A DNA stretch of 64,000 nt from Acinetobacter guillouiae CIP 63.46 (GCF_000368145.1 NZ_KB849283.1:2258324-2322323); one strand, 5' to 3'. Shown: positions 19,814 to 30,465, counted from the first letter of the stretch. The notes: a model not told the origin generated them from the letters alone. Numbers and translations: made by a program.

Positions 19814-20569
19814 ATGAATAAAATCGCATTCATCACTGGAGGGAGTCGTGGAATAGGTCGAGATGCAGCGCTTAAACTCGCTGAGCAAAATATTGACATC
19901 ATTTTGACTTATCATCGCAATGAAAAAGCCGCTCTAGACGTGGTTGAGAAGATTAAAGAAAAAGGTCAAAACGCATTTGCCATTCAATCTGATATTCGAG
20001 ATATCACATTATTTGATGATTTGGTAAAAACTTTGAGTTTCGTATTAAAAGAGCAATTTGGTCGTGAAAGTTTTGACTACCTACTCAATAATGCTGGGAC
20101 AGGTTTACATACGAGTATTGAAGAAACTAGTATTGATGATCTAGATGATATGCTCAATATCCATGTGAAAGGTCCATTTTTTCTCACTCAAAAATTGCTA
20201 CCACTCATTGAAAATGGCGGTCATATTGTAAATATATCCTCTGGTCTAACACGCTTTTCTATGCCTGGGTCAGCTGCATACGCAATGGCAAAAGGCGCTG
20301 TAGAAGTCATGACACGTTATATGGCAAAAGAATTCGCCTCCAAAGGGATTCGTGTCAACACGATTGCGCCCGGTGCGATTGCGACTGATTTTAGAGACGG
20401 TGCCGTCCGCAATAGTGAACAAGTTCAGGGGATGATCGCATCTATCACGGCATTAGGCCGTGTTGGTGAAGCTGATGATGTTGGAAAAGCAATCGCTGCG
20501 ATTTTTAGTGAAGGATTTAACTGGATCACAGGTCAGAGAATAGAAGCCTCTGGTGGTATGCTGTTGTAG
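19814..20569 (+). CDS. Short-chain dehydrogenase/reductase
   Basis: This 251-residue NAD(P)-dependent oxidoreductase has the cofactor motif TGGSRGIGRDAAL at the N-terminus, NNAG near residue 92, the catalytic Ser in NISSGL and the YAMAK catalytic pair. The sequence after the glycine motif (TYHRNEKAA) favours NADP. The substrate is unknown. GAGGTC lies upstream of the ATG. It is the last intact gene before the split dusA locus. Confidence 0.92.
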   Translation: MNKIAFITGGSRGIGRDAALKLAEQNIDIILTYHRNEKAALDVVEKIKEKGQNAFAIQSDIRDITLFDDLVKTLSFVLKEQFGRESFDYLLNNAGTGLHTSIEETSIDDLDDMLNIHVKGPFFLTQKLLPLIENGGHIVNISSGLTRFSMPGSAAYAMAKGAVEVMTRYMAKEFASKGIRVNTIAPGAIATDFRDGAVRNSEQVQGMIASITALGRVGEADDVGKAIAAIFSEGFNWITGQRIEASGGMLL

Positions 20570-20770
20570 TTTTAACTCGCACAGCTTTAACATATTGGTG
20601 GAGTTACACAAATTTCATATAACTCCACCATATCTGGGTTCTAAGAAAATATAAAAAAATTAATACTCATTAATTTTACAAATTCTATCTTTTGAGTATG
20701 GCTATTGATTTTAAAATAAAGCACGTTTACTCCTCACTTGCTTTTTTTCTATCTTTTTCAGGTTGACTGT

Positions 20771-20839
20771 ATGTCTGAGCTCCAACCTTTAACACCTCGT
20801 ATTTCGGTCGCTCCGATGATGGATTGGACAACAAGATAA
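20771..20839 (+). pseudogene. dusA: Orphaned 5' end of dusA (left island junction)
   Basis: The sequence encodes MSELQPLTPRISVAPMMDWT plus TR and a stop. PRISVAPMMDWTTR is the DusA N-terminus, also seen in the intact gene at 58985 (PRISVAPMMDWTTRDYRFF). After the shared core the reading frame runs into island DNA and stops at TAA 20837-20839. This is what remains of the chromosomal gene start after an element integrated into codons 14-21. A GGTTG ribosome-binding-like sequence precedes the ATG. Confidence 0.92.
20813..20832 (+). other. attL core (20-bp direct repeat, left)
   Basis: CCGATGATGGATTGGACAAC encodes PMMDWTT of DusA and is identical to 59039-59058. Identity breaks on both sides: left of it the codons for V-A differ (gtcgct versus gttgca), right of it aagataa replaces tcgtgac. 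Confidence 0.9.
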
Positions 20840-20886
20840 AATAATCCATTAATTTACAGCAACTTAAAATAAAAAAATTAAGTTAA

Positions 20887-20906
20887 GGTGTAAATTTGGA
20901 GTAAAC
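20887..20906 (+). repeat. Island-end repeat, left (GGTGTAAA-type)
   Basis: GGTGTAAATTTGGAGTAAAC contains two tandem GGNGTAAA units 11 bp apart, 54 bp inside the left core. A near-identical double unit lies at 58883-58903 by the right end. They may be arm-type binding sites of the integrase or its directionality factor. Confidence 0.6.
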
Positions 20907-20913
20907 TTTATTT

Positions 20914-21432
20914 TTATGTATCAAAACATAAATCTTCAATATTTTCACTCCCCAATAGATTATTCACAGTTACAAGAGCTGTATCAGATAGTGTTTGAGT
21001 AGCTAACACAGCTAGCCTCGTCATTGGGCAAGAAATGGAAACATAAAAAAGATTACGTGCTCTATAAAAAACCTTTCGTATTTGCTTTAGTCAATTTTTT
21101 AGTCTCAAGTAACTCTAAAAGCTGTGGCCACTTATAGTGATTCCAGCCACCACCTAAGACCACTAATACATTCTCAAACTCAGCCCCCTTTACACTATGC
21201 TGCGTTGCAAAAGGAGTCTGTTTTTCAATAAACCTTGTAACCTCGATAACTTCCTTATATTCGATTTCTCTTAATTTATTATAACGTTGTAGTGTTGAAG
21301 ACCATTCCTCTTTAGGTGTATCTATAAATGAAAGAAGCTCCTCCTCCCTTCTAATTATTCGATCTGGTGGTAATGGCCGTTTTGTAGTCTTTAAATGATC
21401 TATCACTTGACCAATAGTTCCTTCAGTCCTTA
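20914..21432 (-). pseudogene. UvrD/Rep-type helicase, C-terminal fragment with frameshift
   Basis: The longest open part (21062-21406) contains ATQHSVKGAEFENVLVVLGGG, the motif V/VI region of UvrD-family helicases. It ends prematurely at a run of six T on the coding strand. Dropping one T joins it to YRARNLFYVSISCPMTRLAV and a natural stop at 20914-20916, which is the expected superfamily I C-terminus. The frame is open upstream to about 21432 with no start, so the ATPase part has been lost at the junction with arsO. It resembles helicases of the GajB type but cannot be placed exactly. Confidence 0.8.
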
Positions 21433-21435
21433 ACT

Positions 21436-22536
21436 TTAGTAATTGATCCTAGCCAAATAAGCAGCTATTTGATCTACAGTTGCTCTTGCTGTTCTAGAAA
21501 CCCCAATGAGTGTTGCGGATGCCATGCCTGTCCATTCCCCATAGCCAACCAACCAAAGGTTATTTATTTTTACTGAGCGCCCATCATTCACAGTAACTGT
21601 CTGATCAGGCTCTACCACATCAAGACTTCTTAAGTGAGTCAATGAAGCTTTGAACCCTGTACACCAAATCACAGCATCTACTGCTTGTCTTGTACCATCA
21701 GCCCAAACAACGGAATGCTCCTCAAATGAGGTAAAAGGCTCTCTACTATGTAGTACGCCACGTTCGCGGGCCTCTTTGACACTGTCTATCATGACAATAT
21801 CACCCAGACCACCAACGGGTTGATCAATCACACGACCTTCCTGTTGGGCTTTTAAACGTTCAGTTGCCCGAAGAAATAAAACACGCCCATCAACATCATC
21901 CGATAAAAATTGAGGTGGTGTTACTGTGACCCAAGTGGTATCTGCAACTTTTGAGACTTCGGCAAGAATTTGTGCCCCTGAGTTACCACCACCAACTACA
22001 ATCACTTTCTTGTTGATAAAAGGCTCTGGATTTACATAATGTGCTGAATGCGTTTGTAATCCTTCAAATCGTTCATATCCTTCATAATGGGGAATATAAG
22101 GCTGACTCCATGTCCCAGTAGCACTGACCACCGCTTTAGCTCGCCAATATTGATCGCCAGCATACACATCTAAATAGCCATCTTTTTGTTCTATATGGTC
22201 GACATGAATTGGTCGAATAATTGGAAATTGATATCGTTGCTCGTATGCTGACAAGTAGCCAATCACTTCATTTCGCGTTGGGTAAGTCTGCTCAGTTGTG
22301 GGCATCATCCAACCTGACAATGAACTCCAAGTATTTGGAGAAAAAAGACGAAGAGATTCCCAAGCATGTGACCATGCACCACCTGCCTGAGATTGGTCAT
22401 CTAAAATAATAAATGGAATTTTCTTACGTTTGAGGAAATAAGCTGTGGCAAGGGCTGCCTGACCACCACCAATAATGATTACATCGACTTCAGTTTGTAA
22501 TTGAGTCAAAGCTTCTCTCCCATTATTTATAGTCAT
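21436..22536 (-). CDS. arsO: Flavin-dependent monooxygenase of ars clusters (ArsO-like)
   Basis: This is a flavoprotein of about 366 residues with two dinucleotide motifs, [15 protein letters not shown] at the N-terminus and [13 protein letters not shown] in the middle, and a late [11 protein letters not shown]. Such proteins are common in arsenic operons (ArsO); their reaction is not firmly established. A start at 22563 is possible, but it lies within a terminator-like hairpin, so ATG 22536 is preferred. It is the last gene of the arsenic cluster and abuts the broken helicase. Confidence 0.82.
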   Translation of the reverse strand: MTINNGREALTQLQTEVDVIIIGGGQAALATAYFLKRKKIPFIILDDQSQAGGAWSHAWESLRLFSPNTWSSLSGWMMPTTEQTYPTRNEVIGYLSAYEQRYQFPIIRPIHVDHIEQKDGYLDVYAGDQYWRAKAVVSATGTWSQPYIPHYEGYERFEGLQTHSAHYVNPEPFINKKVIVVGGGNSGAQILAEVSKVADTTWVTVTPPQFLSDDVDGRVLFLRATERLKAQQEGRVIDQPVGGLGDIVMIDSVKEARERGVLHSREPFTSFEEHSVVWADGTRQAVDAVIWCTGFKASLTHLRSLDVVEPDQTVTVNDGRSVKINNLWLVGYGEWTGMASATLIGVSRTARATVDQIAAYLARINY

Positions 22537-22546
22537 AATCAAAATA

Positions 22547-22575
22547 ACGCCCAGTCTACTCAACAGACTGGGCGT
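22547..22575 (-). terminator. Hairpin between trxB and arsO
   Basis: A perfect 10-bp stem CGCCCAGTCT / AGACTGGGCG with a 7-nt loop is followed on the minus strand by TTATTTT. It would attenuate transcription from trxB into arsO. Confidence 0.75.
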
Positions 22576-22610
22576 ATTTTATAAAATTTTCAAGCGTTTA
22601 AATGAGCCTT

Positions 22611-23570
<960 letters not shown>

Positions 23571-23581
23571 TCACCTAAAGT

Positions 23582-24286
23582 TTATAAGCTACGTTGATTG
23601 ACACGCTTAGATAATTCTTCTGCCGACTCTTTTCGCTCTGAATAACGGTCCGTGAGGTACTGACTCTGCCCACGAGTGAGCAAGGTGAACTTATATAGTT
23701 CTTCCATTACATCGACAATTCGATCATAGAAGGATGAAGGTTTCATCCGTCCATCTTCTTCAAACTCTAAAAAAGCTTTGGGAATAGACGATTGGTTTGG
23801 AATGGTGATCATCCGCATCCAACGGCCTAAAATACGCATCTGGTTTAAGCTGTTAAAAGACTGTGAACCACCACTGACCTGCATCAAAGCCAAAGTCTTA
23901 CCTTGGGTTGCACGAATTGCACCGCCTGCCAGTGGAATCCAATCTATTTGCGATTTAAAGATTGAACTCATGGAGCCATGACGCTCAGGCGAGCACCACA
24001 CCATTCCTTCTGCCCAAGCGAGTAAATCATGCAACTCTTTAACCTTTGGATGTTCAGTGTCCGCATCTTCAGGTAAAGGCAGCCCTTTAGGATGAAAGAT
24101 TTTTACTTCGGCACCAAACTGCTCCAAGATACGACCAGCTTCCATCACCGCCAATCGGCTGTATGAACGCTCACGGTTAGAACCATACAGCAGCAAAATA
24201 CGGGGTGGATGATCCAATTCTTTAGCTTGTACCTTTTCTAAAGTCGGTTGATCCAAAAGATTCATATCTACATTTGGGAGAGTCAT
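23582..24286 (-). CDS. arsH: Organoarsenical oxidase / NADPH:FMN oxidoreductase ArsH
   Basis: This 234-residue flavodoxin-like protein has the FMN loop [14 protein letters not shown] near residue 33 and [23 protein letters not shown] in the middle. ArsH oxidises trivalent methylated arsenicals to less toxic forms. It sits 5 bp after acr3 in the operon. The length and C-terminal tail are standard. Confidence 0.94.
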   Translation of the reverse strand: MTLPNVDMNLLDQPTLEKVQAKELDHPPRILLLYGSNRERSYSRLAVMEAGRILEQFGAEVKIFHPKGLPLPEDADTEHPKVKELHDLLAWAEGMVWCSPERHGSMSSIFKSQIDWIPLAGGAIRATQGKTLALMQVSGGSQSFNSLNQMRILGRWMRMITIPNQSSIPKAFLEFEEDGRMKPSSFYDRIVDVMEELYKFTLLTRGQSQYLTDRYSERKESAEELSKRVNQRSL

Positions 24287-24291
24287 AGAAA

Positions 24292-25335
24292 TTACACCTC
24301 TGCTTTAAAAAACTTTTTTCTGAGCCACAAAGACACACTGACTAAAGCAATTAACACTGGTACTTCAACCAATGGGCCGATTACCGTGGTAAATGCGACT
24401 GGTGAAGCTAAACCAAAGGTCGCAATCGCGACGGCCAGCGCCAATTCAAAGTTATTTCCCGCAGCAGTAAAAGAAATTGCTGTGGTTTTAGGATAATCGT
24501 TCCCCATCCATTTGCTCATGAAGAAGCTGATGAAGAACATCACGATAAAGTAAATGGTCAATGGGATCGCAATACGCAAGACATCCATCGGTAAGCTCAC
24601 CACATCGTTCCCTTTCAGGCTAAACATCGCCACAATCGTGAACAATAAAGCCAGTAGACTCAGTGGACTAATCTTAGGTAAGAAGACATTTTGATACCAA
24701 TCCAGACCTTTAGCTTTCACTAGAGTGAATCGCGTCATAAAGCCAAGGAAAAATGGAATCCCTAAGTACACCAGTACCGCATGGGTAATGGTCCAGAAAT
24801 CGACATTGATCACTTGCCCTGCAACACCAAAATAAGGTGGCAAGAAGGTTAAGAATAGCCAAGCATAAGTACTGAAGAATAAGATCTGGAAGATACTGTT
24901 AAAGGCCACCAATGCAGCAACATATTGATTATCCCCACAGGCCAAACCATTCCACACCAAGACCATGGCGATACAGCGCGCTAAACCAATCAAAATCAAG
25001 CCTGTCATGTATTCAGGATAGCTATGTAGAAAAATAATGGCTAATGCAAACATTAATACTGGTGCTATCACCCAGTTCTGTACCAAAGACAAAGTTAAGG
25101 TTTTTTTGTCTTTAAACACTTGTGGTAGCGCGGCATAATCCACTTTAGCTAATGGTGGATACATCATCAGAATCAAACCAATCGCAATTGGAATATTGAC
25201 GGAATCCACACTCATTTTATCCAATGCCACTGAGGCTTGTGGAAAGAACACACCGATCGCAATTCCCAACCCCATCGCAATGAAAATCCATAGCGTGAGG
25301 TTACGATCTAAAAATGACAGTCTTTGTTGAGCCAT
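24292..25335 (-). CDS. acr3: Arsenite efflux permease Acr3
   Basis: This 347-residue inner-membrane exporter has ten predicted helices and removes As(III). Hallmarks are [17 protein letters not shown] with the essential cysteine and [19 protein letters not shown]. The frame extends upstream to 25377, overlapping arsC, but ATG 25335 has GAGAA upstream and follows arsC by 7 bp. The sequence is Acr3, not ArsB. Confidence 0.95.
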   Translation of the reverse strand: MAQQRLSFLDRNLTLWIFIAMGLGIAIGVFFPQASVALDKMSVDSVNIPIAIGLILMMYPPLAKVDYAALPQVFKDKKTLTLSLVQNWVIAPVLMFALAIIFLHSYPEYMTGLILIGLARCIAMVLVWNGLACGDNQYVAALVAFNSIFQILFFSTYAWLFLTFLPPYFGVAGQVINVDFWTITHAVLVYLGIPFFLGFMTRFTLVKAKGLDWYQNVFLPKISPLSLLALLFTIVAMFSLKGNDVVSLPMDVLRIAIPLTIYFIVMFFISFFMSKWMGNDYPKTTAISFTAAGNNFELALAVAIATFGLASPVAFTTVIGPLVEVPVLIALVSVSLWLRKKFFKAEV

Positions 25336-25342
25336 GATGTTC

Positions 25343-25816
25343 TCATTCAATATCTGAGATGTGATTGATTGCAGCAATCAATTCAGGACGAGACATGTGC
25401 GCTGTATCGAGTGCCAACAATGCATCTAAACGACGATTGACATGGTCTACAGTCACTTGGAATGCTTTGAGCTTCTCTTCTTTCGGCAAGTCTAAATGCG
25501 AAGGATCAGCCAAGCCCCAATGTGCCTTGATTGCTCCGCCTAAATACAGTGGACACGCTTCTTGCGCTGCCGAATCACAAACCGTAATCACCACGTCAGG
25601 TTGATATTGTTCACAATCATCAATGGTTTTACTCCACAAACCATCTGTTGAAAGACCCAAATTTTCTAATGTTTCAATGGTCAATGGATGTACTTGCCCT
25701 GATGGCTTACTACCTGCACTGTATGCTTTCCAACCCTCTGGGGCACGACTATTAAACAGCACTTCTGACAGGATGCTACGACAACTATTTCCAGTACACA
25801 AAAAAAGGAATTTCAT
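25343..25816 (-). CDS. arsC: Thioredoxin-type arsenate reductase (LMW-phosphatase fold)
   Basis: This 157-residue protein has the CX5R phosphate/arsenate loop at the N-terminus (LCTGNSCRS) and the two resolving cysteines in [16 protein letters not shown]. It reduces As(V) to As(III) with electrons from thioredoxin. It lies 6 bp after arsR and directly ahead of acr3. The glutaredoxin-type enzyme upstream in the same operon is an unrelated fold with the same reaction. Confidence 0.93.
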   Translation of the reverse strand: MKFLFLCTGNSCRSILSEVLFNSRAPEGWKAYSAGSKPSGQVHPLTIETLENLGLSTDGLWSKTIDDCEQYQPDVVITVCDSAAQEACPLYLGGAIKAHWGLADPSHLDLPKEEKLKAFQVTVDHVNRRLDALLALDTAHMSRPELIAAINHISDIE

Positions 25817-25822
25817 ATTGTT

Positions 25823-26143
25823 CTACTCGCAATAACTATTGATTTGTTGAAATGATGGAGCAACTTTTGGCTGTAAATCAGCATTTTTAAGGGTGTTAAG
25901 TACGTCTATACACCAAGTGGGTAAATTGGGATTGAGACTGTAATAGACCCATTGCCCTTGACGTCGATCTTGTAAAAGACCAGAAGAGCGTAATAAGGCT
26001 AAATGCCGTGAAATCTTGGGTTGGCTCAACTCTAATTTTTCAGTCAAATCGCAAACACACTGTTCATTATTTCCAAGAACCAACATCACGATATTGAATC
26101 GCGTATCATCAGCTAAGCATTTAAAGAAATTGATTTGATCCAT
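25823..26143 (-). CDS. arsR: ArsR/SmtB-family arsenite-responsive repressor
   Basis: This 106-residue winged-helix repressor has the metal-binding EQCVCDLTEKL sequence (Cys 29 and Cys 31) in the helix before the recognition helix KISRHLALLRSSGLL. Arsenite binding releases DNA. A 10-bp dyad lies just upstream (26165-26194). It is second in the operon. Confidence 0.93.
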   Translation of the reverse strand: MDQINFFKCLADDTRFNIVMLVLGNNEQCVCDLTEKLELSQPKISRHLALLRSSGLLQDRRQGQWVYYSLNPNLPTWCIDVLNTLKNADLQPKVAPSFQQINSYCE

Positions 26144-26164
26144 ATTTTTTACTCACTCAAACAT

Positions 26165-26194
26165 ATGGATATATCAATATTCACATATATCCAT
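26165..26194. promoter_or_regulatory. Probable ArsR operator
   Basis: ATGGATATAT and ATATATCCAT form a perfect 10-bp dyad with a 10-nt spacer in the 58-bp gap before arsR. The size and position fit an ArsR box. It implies a second, internal promoter in the operon. Confidence 0.65.
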
Positions 26195-26201
26195 GAAATT
26201 T

Positions 26202-26636
26202 TTATTTCAATCGCTGCCCATTTGCATCCAGCACTTGTTCACCGTCTTCTTTGCTAAATGCACCTTTTTGTGGGAGTGGCAGAATTTCTAAAACCAGTTC
26301 TGACGGGCGACTTAAACGAGTTCCTAGTTCAGTCACCACGAATGGGCGGTTAATCAAAATTGGATACTGAAGCATAAAGTTAAGCAGTTTCTCATCCCTC
26401 CAAACCTCAAGGTCTAACTCTAGATCACGATAAGGATCAACATTCTTACGGATGGCCTCTCTCACAGTTAAACCTGCATCCGCAATCAGCTGAATGAGCT
26501 CACTTTTAGATGGAGGATTTTTAAGATATTCGATCACTTCAGGTTCAATGTTGGCATTACGAATTAACGCCAACGTATTGCGTGATGTACCACATTCAGG
26601 GTTGTGATAAATCTTAACTTTTGGAATAGCAGTCAT
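26202..26636 (-). CDS. arsC: Glutaredoxin-type arsenate reductase (ArsC family)
   Basis: This 144-residue ArsC has the catalytic cysteine in KIYHNPECGTSRNTLALIRN and the substrate-binding arginine segment ILINRPFVVTELGTRLSRPSE. It reduces arsenate using glutathione and glutaredoxin. The frame could start at 26696, but ATG 26636 gives the standard N-terminus and has GAGCAA upstream. It is the first gene of the ars operon. Confidence 0.93.
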   Translation of the reverse strand: MTAIPKVKIYHNPECGTSRNTLALIRNANIEPEVIEYLKNPPSKSELIQLIADAGLTVREAIRKNVDPYRDLELDLEVWRDEKLLNFMLQYPILINRPFVVTELGTRLSRPSELVLEILPLPQKGAFSKEDGEQVLDANGQRLK

Positions 26637-26654
26637 TTGCTCAAACTCAATTGA

Positions 26655-26697
26655 ATCTTTATATATACTTATATACGAATAAACATATATATGCAAC
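26655..26697 (-). promoter_or_regulatory. ars operon promoter/operator region
   Basis: The AT-rich stretch upstream of the first arsC contains CATATATATG (26684-26693, self-complementary) and TATATACTTATATACG. It is similar in character to the dyad before arsR, so ArsR probably binds here as well. No single -35/-10 pair can be fixed. Confidence 0.45.
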
Positions 26698-26710
26698 TCC
26701 GTATATTTTT

Positions 26711-26735
26711 ATAAAAGGGCTAAAAAAATTAGCCC
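26711..26735 (-). terminator. Terminator of the Rad50-like gene
   Basis: GGGCTAA and TTAGCCC pair around five A/T, and the minus-strand transcript continues with TTTTATAAAA. Confidence 0.8.
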
Positions 26736-26760
26736 CCCTAGAAAGTCTAAAAATATAAAT

Positions 26761-29379
26761 TTACTTCAAAGCTTGATCCAAATTTTCTAAATTCAAAACT
26801 ATCGAACTCACTACGCTTCTATCGAACTCTACTCGATCCTGCTCTTCATGAACTCCCTTATTAAGATATCTCCATTCTCGACACTCCCCGCTAATCCCTA
26901 ACAAAGCTTCTAATGGTTTAAAAACACTTTCTTTTTGAGCATGAACAAAATCTTTTTTTTCAATTCTAGTTTTCAATTGTTCAGTAAGATTTCTTAACTC
27001 TATTGAAGAGGTAGCAGATCGTAATTTTAAACTCAAATTTCCATCACCATGCTTACTTACATACTTCCAAACTTTCCCTTTAGTTATTGCTTCTAAAGCT
27101 TGTCTTGACTTTGTTAAAGCATCACGAATTTCATTTTGATTAATGTGCTCTCTAGCAGCAACAATATAATTACGAGGTGCACAATTAAAATTAATATTGA
27201 TATGCGGCTCACCCAATCTTGGTAGAAAACTAAATGATTTTGTTAACTTCACTCGTTCCACTGAAAGTAGATTGTGAATATCTTTGAAGAATTCTTCCCC
27301 ATGGCAAGTTAATAATATTTGCTTATTAGCAAAGAACTTATCTTCAAAGAGTGTTTTTCGGATTGCTTCACGATGTTCATCATCTATGGCATTAACAGGG
27401 TCATCAAAAATCAATAATGGTGACTCTTCTTTAAGATTTTTAGCCAATAAAATTGCTAGTCCTAAACATCGAATATGCCCCTCACTAAGTATATGCAGCG
27501 CATCAAAAAAAACTTCTGGATTGCTTTTAAATGCAATTTCCATTCTCTGATTCTGGTTTATTGGTAGTCTTACTTCTGCTAGCAATTCACTATCCGTATC
27601 GTTTCGATTAAAAGCATTGTAAAGATCAATAATCACTCCTCCTAAATCTTTAACTAAACGCAGAGGTAATTCATTGCAGTATGTTTCCAACTTTTTAACA
27701 AAGTCAGCATAAGCGTTGGATATAATCTTATTTCGACTAACTATTAATTTTTCAGTTTCAACATCTGTAATAAGCTGCTCATTTTGTTCTTCAAATGTAC
27801 TAATCATGGACTGAGCGATACTTATAGCCTGAGTCGCTGATTGTCTACGTGTTTGAAGTATAGTTATTTCTTTTACAAAATCACGACACATCAAAAGCTC
27901 TTTAGCCTTAATTACTCTCACCTCTTCTTCTTGTTTTATTTTTAGATCACATGCCTCAAGAGCTTGAACTTGCACCTCAATATTCATCCAAATGGTTGTA
28001 CCATCAGGTAGCATTTCTGTTAAGTACCCCCACCACTCAGAAGATGTTTTTTCGCTTGTAAATGATCTATATGCCTCCAAGCAATTTTCTTTTTGATAAA
28101 AAGATAAACAAGTTTGGATAATCTGAGAAAGAGCTGTTAAGGAATCTTGGATTTGCTTTTGTAAAAATTGAATTTTATTCTGTATACCTGCCAACTCTTG
28201 CAACTTCAACAACTCATCTCTAGCATAAATATAAGGATTAACAGTAGTCTGACCTAGGGGTGTTTGACAAGCTGGACACTGATTTGGATTACCATCCTGT
28301 AATTCAATAATTGCATTATAAAGTTGTTTAAATGAGACCTGATAACTTGCTTGTGCTAGTTTCCCCTCTTCAATTATTAAAGCTGAATGCAACTCAGTTA
28401 TTTTCTGCTTTAATGCATTTAATACACTTTGAGAAAGGTTACTTTTAGTACCTAAAGGCGACTGAAGATATGTTTCAAGTATTTGTACACGCCCTGAGAC
28501 AGCTTCATTACCATTTAGCTCAATTACCATTTGATCAAAACTTATATTCTCTTTATATCGAGTAGCTAAATTTATCTCCTCTGATTGAATGTCGCTTAGC
28601 AGTTGCGTGTGTATTTTAATCTGTTGTTCACTACCTAATAATTGTGAACGCTTTTCACCAAGCTCTTTAGACTTTTCTCCAATAATATCAATATATCTAC
28701 CATCCATATCAGGAGTAAAATTTTTGACAAACTCCGTGAAAGACTCTAATCCAAATAACGTAGAAATTAGTTCTGTTTGTTTAGATGGAACTTGGGCTGC
28801 AATACGTGAAAAATTATCTATACGATTCTTTTCAACAAAACAGAATCTATATATTTGCTCATCAGGCTGAACACTTAAGATGTTATTTTGGCTATCTTCA
28901 GCCTGAAGAATAGGTGCTAAGAATCGATTAACATGAGCATTCTTTAGATACTCAACTTGGTTACGGAAACGTTTATTTTCAGCATCTTCGACATTACCTA
29001 ATAAGCAGTATTCTAAAGCCTCACAAAAACTTGATTTTCCTGTTCCATTAGGACCATATATCAATACTAAGTTACTATCTAAATCAAAATGCTCTGGTTT
29101 AGAAAATCCTCGAAATGGGCCTACAGTCATACTTTTAATTTTTGCAATTTTCGCTTTCGGCTCTCCCAATGTCGCAGGTAAAGGACTGATTTCTGAACCA
29201 ACACGTTCCCATTTTAACTGAGCAAACGATACTATTTTTTTTATCCGTTGCCCCTGAGCAGTCTTTAATGGAATTAACTCATCCAAATTTTCTAAAACAA
29301 GGTTTGCTATCTTACGTATCTCTACAGAGTCAGTATTATTCAAAGTCTGTAAAAAATTTAAATATTCCACCCGAACCAT
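26761..29379 (-). CDS. Rad50/SbcC-like ATPase with CxxC hook and HEPN-like C-terminus
   Basis: This 872-residue protein (from the ATG with GGGGG upstream) has about 90 extra N-terminal residues, then Walker A YGPNGTGKSSFCE (residues about 109-117), long coiled coils split by a CPAC pair at 368-371 (zinc-hook position), the ABC signature LSEGHIRCLGLAI (about 631), Walker B LLIFDDPVNAIDDEHR (about 655) and the switch histidine in LTCHG. The last 130 residues are outside the ATPase. They are helical and include RYLNKGVH, an Rx6H pattern as in HEPN ribonucleases. This architecture recalls RloC, a stress-activated anticodon nuclease, and other SMC-like defence ATPases. It stands alone, with no restriction genes. 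The function is inferred. Confidence 0.8.
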   Translation of the reverse strand: MVRVEYLNFLQTLNNTDSVEIRKIANLVLENLDELIPLKTAQGQRIKKIVSFAQLKWERVGSEISPLPATLGEPKAKIAKIKSMTVGPFRGFSKPEHFDLDSNLVLIYGPNGTGKSSFCEALEYCLLGNVEDAENKRFRNQVEYLKNAHVNRFLAPILQAEDSQNNILSVQPDEQIYRFCFVEKNRIDNFSRIAAQVPSKQTELISTLFGLESFTEFVKNFTPDMDGRYIDIIGEKSKELGEKRSQLLGSEQQIKIHTQLLSDIQSEEINLATRYKENISFDQMVIELNGNEAVSGRVQILETYLQSPLGTKSNLSQSVLNALKQKITELHSALIIEEGKLAQASYQVSFKQLYNAIIELQDGNPNQCPACQTPLGQTTVNPYIYARDELLKLQELAGIQNKIQFLQKQIQDSLTALSQIIQTCLSFYQKENCLEAYRSFTSEKTSSEWWGYLTEMLPDGTTIWMNIEVQVQALEACDLKIKQEEEVRVIKAKELLMCRDFVKEITILQTRRQSATQAISIAQSMISTFEEQNEQLITDVETEKLIVSRNKIISNAYADFVKKLETYCNELPLRLVKDLGGVIIDLYNAFNRNDTDSELLAEVRLPINQNQRMEIAFKSNPEVFFDALHILSEGHIRCLGLAILLAKNLKEESPLLIFDDPVNAIDDEHREAIRKTLFEDKFFANKQILLTCHGEEFFKDIHNLLSVERVKLTKSFSFLPRLGEPHININFNCAPRNYIVAAREHINQNEIRDALTKSRQALEAITKGKVWKYVSKHGDGNLSLKLRSATSSIELRNLTEQLKTRIEKKDFVHAQKESVFKPLEALLGISGECREWRYLNKGVHEEQDRVEFDRSVVSSIVLNLENLDQALK

Positions 29380-29517
29380 AAAACCCCCATCTAAATAAAT
29401 TATAATATTCAAAATTTTAAATCTTTTTTAGAATATCTTTTAACGTACATAAGCTTAATCTTACATTTATAGATTAAGAAAATTTAAAATACAAGGCATC
29501 AACAGATGCCTCCTACT

Positions 29518-30411
29518 TTAGTTCAAAGCTTGTACCGATTGCTGTAGGCCTTTCTGAATATCTTGCATCTGAAGAAAGTCTGGAACTTGTTGCTGTGATT
29601 TATTTTCTTCTGGGTAAAACTCTTCAATTTTATCCAATCCCTCCTCTACATCTACTTCAAACCGTGTATTGCCATAGCCTTGCCGTGCCATCTGATCTAA
29701 AGCTGCCTGATTAAATCCACACAGCTTACTTTTCTGATCAATCTCTTTCGCCGTTTGAATCGCCTCTTGTAAATGAACACCCTCACGTAACGTCAAATCC
29801 ACGTAATAGACTGGGGTTCGATAGCTTTGTGTGGTGGACTTTCCTCGAAGTGTTAACTGTAAAGGCAGACATGACAATAAACCATTCGATGCTGCATGGT
29901 AATAACTCAGTCTCGCTGCCAAGGTTCGAATGCTGTTAAAGCCTGTTGTTCTAAAAACGAAAGTCCCAAACTCATCCGATTCATCAAGATTCACATACAG
30001 ACGACCATAGGGCTTACACAATCTACCTTGTGCCAATGGACATAGATCAGGTGAAGGACAGGGGTGATGTTCAACCCCTTGATTGGTTAAGCGCTGACAA
30101 GTTTCACCATTGCCTATACACACGGGGCGCCCTGTTTGTCGATCAAATAGACTGTACTCTGCCCTTAGATTCAGTTCAGGATCATTGAAGATCATCCGGA
30201 CGGGTATGCTTCGCAGTTTTTGATTGGGTGCTTTGGCCCGCAGCTGTTCATCCAGTGGGTGCTTCACCCAACCACTGTCCTTATTTTGGATTTGGCTGGT
30301 AATGGTAAATTGATCATCCTTTTCAGGCAGACGTTTGCCGTTCTTTTCCACAACTTTGCCGATACTGATTCTGCCAAGTATTGGCGGTGTGATTGCTAGA
30401 CCTTTAATCAT
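29518..30411 (-). CDS. Cys-rich island backbone protein (RDF/metal-binding-like)
   Basis: This 297-residue protein has five cysteines in a short span (C98, C105, C118, C124, C132) suggesting metal binding, and conserved-looking SGWVKHPLDEQLRAK and TFVFRTTGFNSIRTLAARL. Proteins like this travel with YqaJ exonucleases and DUF932 proteins on integrative elements and plasmids, and databases often label them hydrolase or metal-binding, or recombination directionality-like. I recognise the neighbourhood more than the fold. It lies downstream of the YqaJ gene, separated by a terminator. Confidence 0.65.
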   Translation of the reverse strand: MIKGLAITPPILGRISIGKVVEKNGKRLPEKDDQFTITSQIQNKDSGWVKHPLDEQLRAKAPNQKLRSIPVRMIFNDPELNLRAEYSLFDRQTGRPVCIGNGETCQRLTNQGVEHHPCPSPDLCPLAQGRLCKPYGRLYVNLDESDEFGTFVFRTTGFNSIRTLAARLSYYHAASNGLLSCLPLQLTLRGKSTTQSYRTPVYYVDLTLREGVHLQEAIQTAKEIDQKSKLCGFNQAALDQMARQGYGNTRFEVDVEEGLDKIEEFYPEENKSQQQVPDFLQMQDIQKGLQQSVQALN

Positions 30412-30465
30412 GGTCCTTTCCTCTTATCTTTAAATAAATTGCTGTATTGATTAAAAATGAAATGG

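Noticed and set aside
26761-29379. SbcC of an SbcCD pair
   Set aside because: There is no SbcD/Mre11-like gene next to it, the protein has an extra C-terminal domain, and it is cargo on a mobile island.
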